NCBI GenBank assembly: GCA_016782825.1
Contig: JADHXT010000234.1
Location: forward strand, 1 to 6,059
DNA length: 6,059 nt
Direction of reading: 5' to 3'
Origin: Candidatus Brocadiia bacterium
GTDB taxonomy: Bacteria > Planctomycetota > PUPC01 > DSUN01
The translations under genes were made by a program, and so were the position numbers. This document shows, one piece after another, positions 4,766 through 6,059 of the stretch (positions are counted from its first letter, which is position 1; every line of letters starts with the position of its first letter). The notes under the pieces were generated by a model. The model did not search any database, was not told the DNA's origin, and worked only from the letters and a program-made list of their open reading frames with translations.

Positions 4766-5821
4766 GTGAGTAGTCGACGTGACAACTGGCTGCGGGCGGC
4801 GCGATTCGAGCGGCCGGAGTTGATTCCCATGCGGTTCCACGTCACGGCACCGTGCTGGAACCACTATCCCCAGGACGCGCTCCAGGGGCTGATGGCTGAG
4901 CATCCGCTGCTGTTCCCCGGCTATACGGTGAAGGACGCGCCGATCGAGCCGAGCTTCGCGCCGTGGCAGAGGGCGGGCGTGCCCTACACCGACGGCTGGG
5001 GCTGCGTGTGGGAGACGACGGTCGATGGAAGCACGGGCGTGGTCGTCCAGCCTGCGCTCGAGACGTGGGAGGGCTTCGAGGACTACGAGCCGCCCGATCC
5101 CGAGAGCCACAACGGGTGGGGGCCGGTCGACTGGGAGCGGGTCGCGAAGGACTTAGCCAACGCGAAAGCCAACGGCCGACTCGCGAGCGGGAGCCTGCGC
5201 CACGGCCACACGTTCCTGACCCTGAGCTACATCCGCGGCTATGAGAATCTGCTCTTCGACATGGCCGACGATGAGCCGCGCCTCCATCGCCTCATCGAGA
5301 TGGTCGAAGCCTTCAACATGCACATCGTGCGCCGCTACGTCGCCCTCGGCGTCGAGTGGATGGGCTATCCCGAGGATCTCGGGATGCAGGTGGGGCCAAT
5401 GGTGTCGCCCGAGCTGTTCCGCCGCTGGATCAAGCCGGTCTGCCAGCGGCTCATCGCCCCGGCCCGCGAGGCGGGCTGCATCATCCACATGCACAGCGAC
5501 GGTGACATCCGCGCCCTTGCCGACGGCCTCATCGAGGGCGGCATACAGGTGCTCAATCTCCAGGATCTGGTGAACGGCATCGACTGGATTCGCGACACGC
5601 TGAAGGGCCGCGTGTGCATCGACCTCGACATCGACCGTCAGCGCATCACCCGCTTCGGCACCCCCGCCGAGATCGACGCCCACATCCGGGGCGCCGTCGA
5701 GACGCTCGGCAGCCGCGACGGCGGCCTCATGATGATCCACGGCCTCTACCCCGGCCCGCCGCTCGCCAACGTCAAGGCGCTCATGGATGCGATGGAGCCG
5801 TATGCCGCCTACTACGCTTGA
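4766..5821 (+). CDS. Uroporphyrinogen decarboxylase (URO-D) fold protein, not HemE
   Basis: This protein of 351 residues (353 from the alternative GTG at 4760) has the length and closing pattern of the URO-D / corrinoid methyltransferase superfamily. Numbered from 4766: an early RFHVTAP strand (23-29), LSYIRGYENLLFDMADDE (153-170), the active-site-like region EDLGMQVGPMVSPELFRRWIKP (203-224), IIHMHSDGDIRAL (239-251) and LNLQDLVNGIDW (263-274). The HemE signature around MRQAGRY is absent, so heme synthesis is not supported. The zinc His-x-Cys motif of MtaA/MtbA-type methyltransferases is replaced by HMHSDGD. Such proteins are frequent in planctomycetes, usually with unknown function; a methyltransferase role on methylated compounds is possible but unproven. 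There is no signal peptide, so it is probably cytoplasmic, unlike the two oxidoreductases before it. The gap of 493 bases upstream argues for separate transcription. Confidence 0.88.
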   Translation: MSSRRDNWLRAARFERPELIPMRFHVTAPCWNHYPQDALQGLMAEHPLLFPGYTVKDAPIEPSFAPWQRAGVPYTDGWGCVWETTVDGSTGVVVQPALETWEGFEDYEPPDPESHNGWGPVDWERVAKDLANAKANGRLASGSLRHGHTFLTLSYIRGYENLLFDMADDEPRLHRLIEMVEAFNMHIVRRYVALGVEWMGYPEDLGMQVGPMVSPELFRRWIKPVCQRLIAPAREAGCIIHMHSDGDIRALADGLIEGGIQVLNLQDLVNGIDWIRDTLKGRVCIDLDIDRQRITRFGTPAEIDAHIRGAVETLGSRDGGLMMIHGLYPGPPLANVKALMDAMEPYAAYYA

Positions 5822-5827
5822 GACGAG

Positions 5828-5857
5828 CCTGTGGGCGGGATGTCCACATCCCGCGAG
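5828..5857 (-). repeat. Diverged, inverted copy of the 32-bp hairpin unit
   Basis: GCGGGATG (5835-5842) and CATCCCGC (5847-5854) form a perfect 8-bp stem around TCCA, seven bases beyond the URO-D family stop codon at the leading CCTGTGG. On the minus strand this matches the unit of the tandem array at 5967-6059, sharing CCTGTGGGCGG, the TCCA loop region and GAG after the stem. Two stem pairs differ in a compensatory way: C-G and G-C in the array are G-C and A-T here. It could also form a hairpin at the 3' end of the transcript, but no T-run follows. Confidence 0.65.
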
Positions 5858-5868
5858 ACAGCCATGTG

Positions 5869-5890
5869 GGGCACGCAACGCGTGCCCTTT
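5869..5890 (+). terminator. Possible intrinsic terminator after the URO-D family gene
   Basis: GGGCACGC (5869-5876) and GCGTGCCC (5880-5887) form a perfect 8-bp GC-rich stem with loop AAC, followed by TTTCC. The T-run is short, so it is a weak candidate. It is also the strongest terminator-like hairpin in the window and sits 48 bases after a stop codon. Confidence 0.35.
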
Positions 5891-5932
5891 CCGCTTTCCT
5901 GCGCTGCCAGAGCTCAGAGAAGGGTAAGCAGA

Positions 5933-5958
5933 GCGGGGCCTGACGGCCCCGCCACACG
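5933..5958 (+). repeat. Hairpin followed by GCCACACG tag, second copy
   Basis: GCGGGGCC (5933-5940) and GGCCCCGC (5945-5952) form a perfect 8-bp stem around TGAC and run into GCCACACG (5951-5958), the same tag as after the unrelated stem at 31-50. TTTTT occurs at 5965-5969, too far from the stem for a classical terminator, though a weak terminator role cannot be excluded. Confidence 0.45.
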
Positions 5959-5966
5959 AAGACCTT

Positions 5967-6059
5967 TTTGCTCGGCGTGTGGACACGCCGCCCACAGGTT
6001 TGCTCGGCGTGTGGACACGCCGCCCACAGGTTTGCTCGGCGTGTGGACACGCCGCCCAC
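5967..6059 (+). repeat. 32-bp tandem hairpin array, cut by the window end
   Basis: Three units follow one another: 5967-5998, 5999-6030 and 6031-6059. The first two are identical, and the third is identical as far as it goes (29 of 32 bases). Each starts TTTGCTC, contains the hairpin GGCGTG-TGGA-CACGCC and ends GCCCACAGG. The array may continue beyond the window. The units are adjacent with no variable spacer, so this is not a CRISPR array. The period is not a multiple of three, so it is not a coding repeat. Confidence 0.9.

Noticed and set aside
5967..6059. CRISPR-like array at the window end
   Set aside because: The 32-bp units are directly adjacent and the same throughout, with no unique spacers, and no cas gene is in the window.

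Overview
The window reads as chromosomal DNA from a high-GC bacterium (GC by eye roughly two thirds, strong G/C preference at third codon positions). Tat-exported Gfo/Idh/MocA oxidoreductases, a non-HemE URO-D family protein, and intergenic gaps packed with hairpin repeats best fit the Planctomycetota or a neighbouring PVC-type lineage. That assignment is inference from gene style; no marker gene is present.

Four complete genes lie on the + strand: a DJ-1/PfpI family protein (361-936), a Tat-signal Gfo/Idh/MocA oxidoreductase (1147-2472), a second, different Tat-signal Gfo/Idh/MocA oxidoreductase (2935-4272), and a uroporphyrinogen-decarboxylase-fold protein that is not HemE (4766-5821). All are intact. 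They look like a loose metabolic cluster, perhaps for oxidation or breakdown of sugars or sugar derivatives outside the cytoplasm, but no substrate can be read from the sequence. The gaps (210, 462 and 493 bases) are too long and too structured to assume a single operon.

The gaps are the unusual part. Positions 1-360 hold several degenerate 7-base tandem arrays, one pair arranged as an inverted repeat. Each gap between genes holds a copy of a nested inverted-repeat element (994-1127, 2482-2635, 4284-4417). Two copies are exactly 134 bp and carry the 10-base core GCTCCAGCGT four times in mirror symmetry with fixed 28-base spacing. The middle copy has one arm replaced by a longer hairpin, which recurs perfectly inverted (48 of 48 bases) at 2863-2910, just upstream of the third gene's ribosome binding site. 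Positions 4504-4729 hold an independent palindromic cluster of two hairpin types in the order C-D-C / C'-D'-C'. Positions 5828-6059 hold a hairpin unit, present once inverted and diverged and then as a 32-bp tandem array running off the window end. In the last two families, paired compensatory base changes between copies suggest that the hairpin structure itself is kept.

No tRNA, rRNA, CRISPR array, transposase gene or convincing sigma-70 promoter was seen. No new enzymatic or defence system is evident; the best candidate for something undescribed is the set of co-resident intergenic hairpin and heptamer repeat families.
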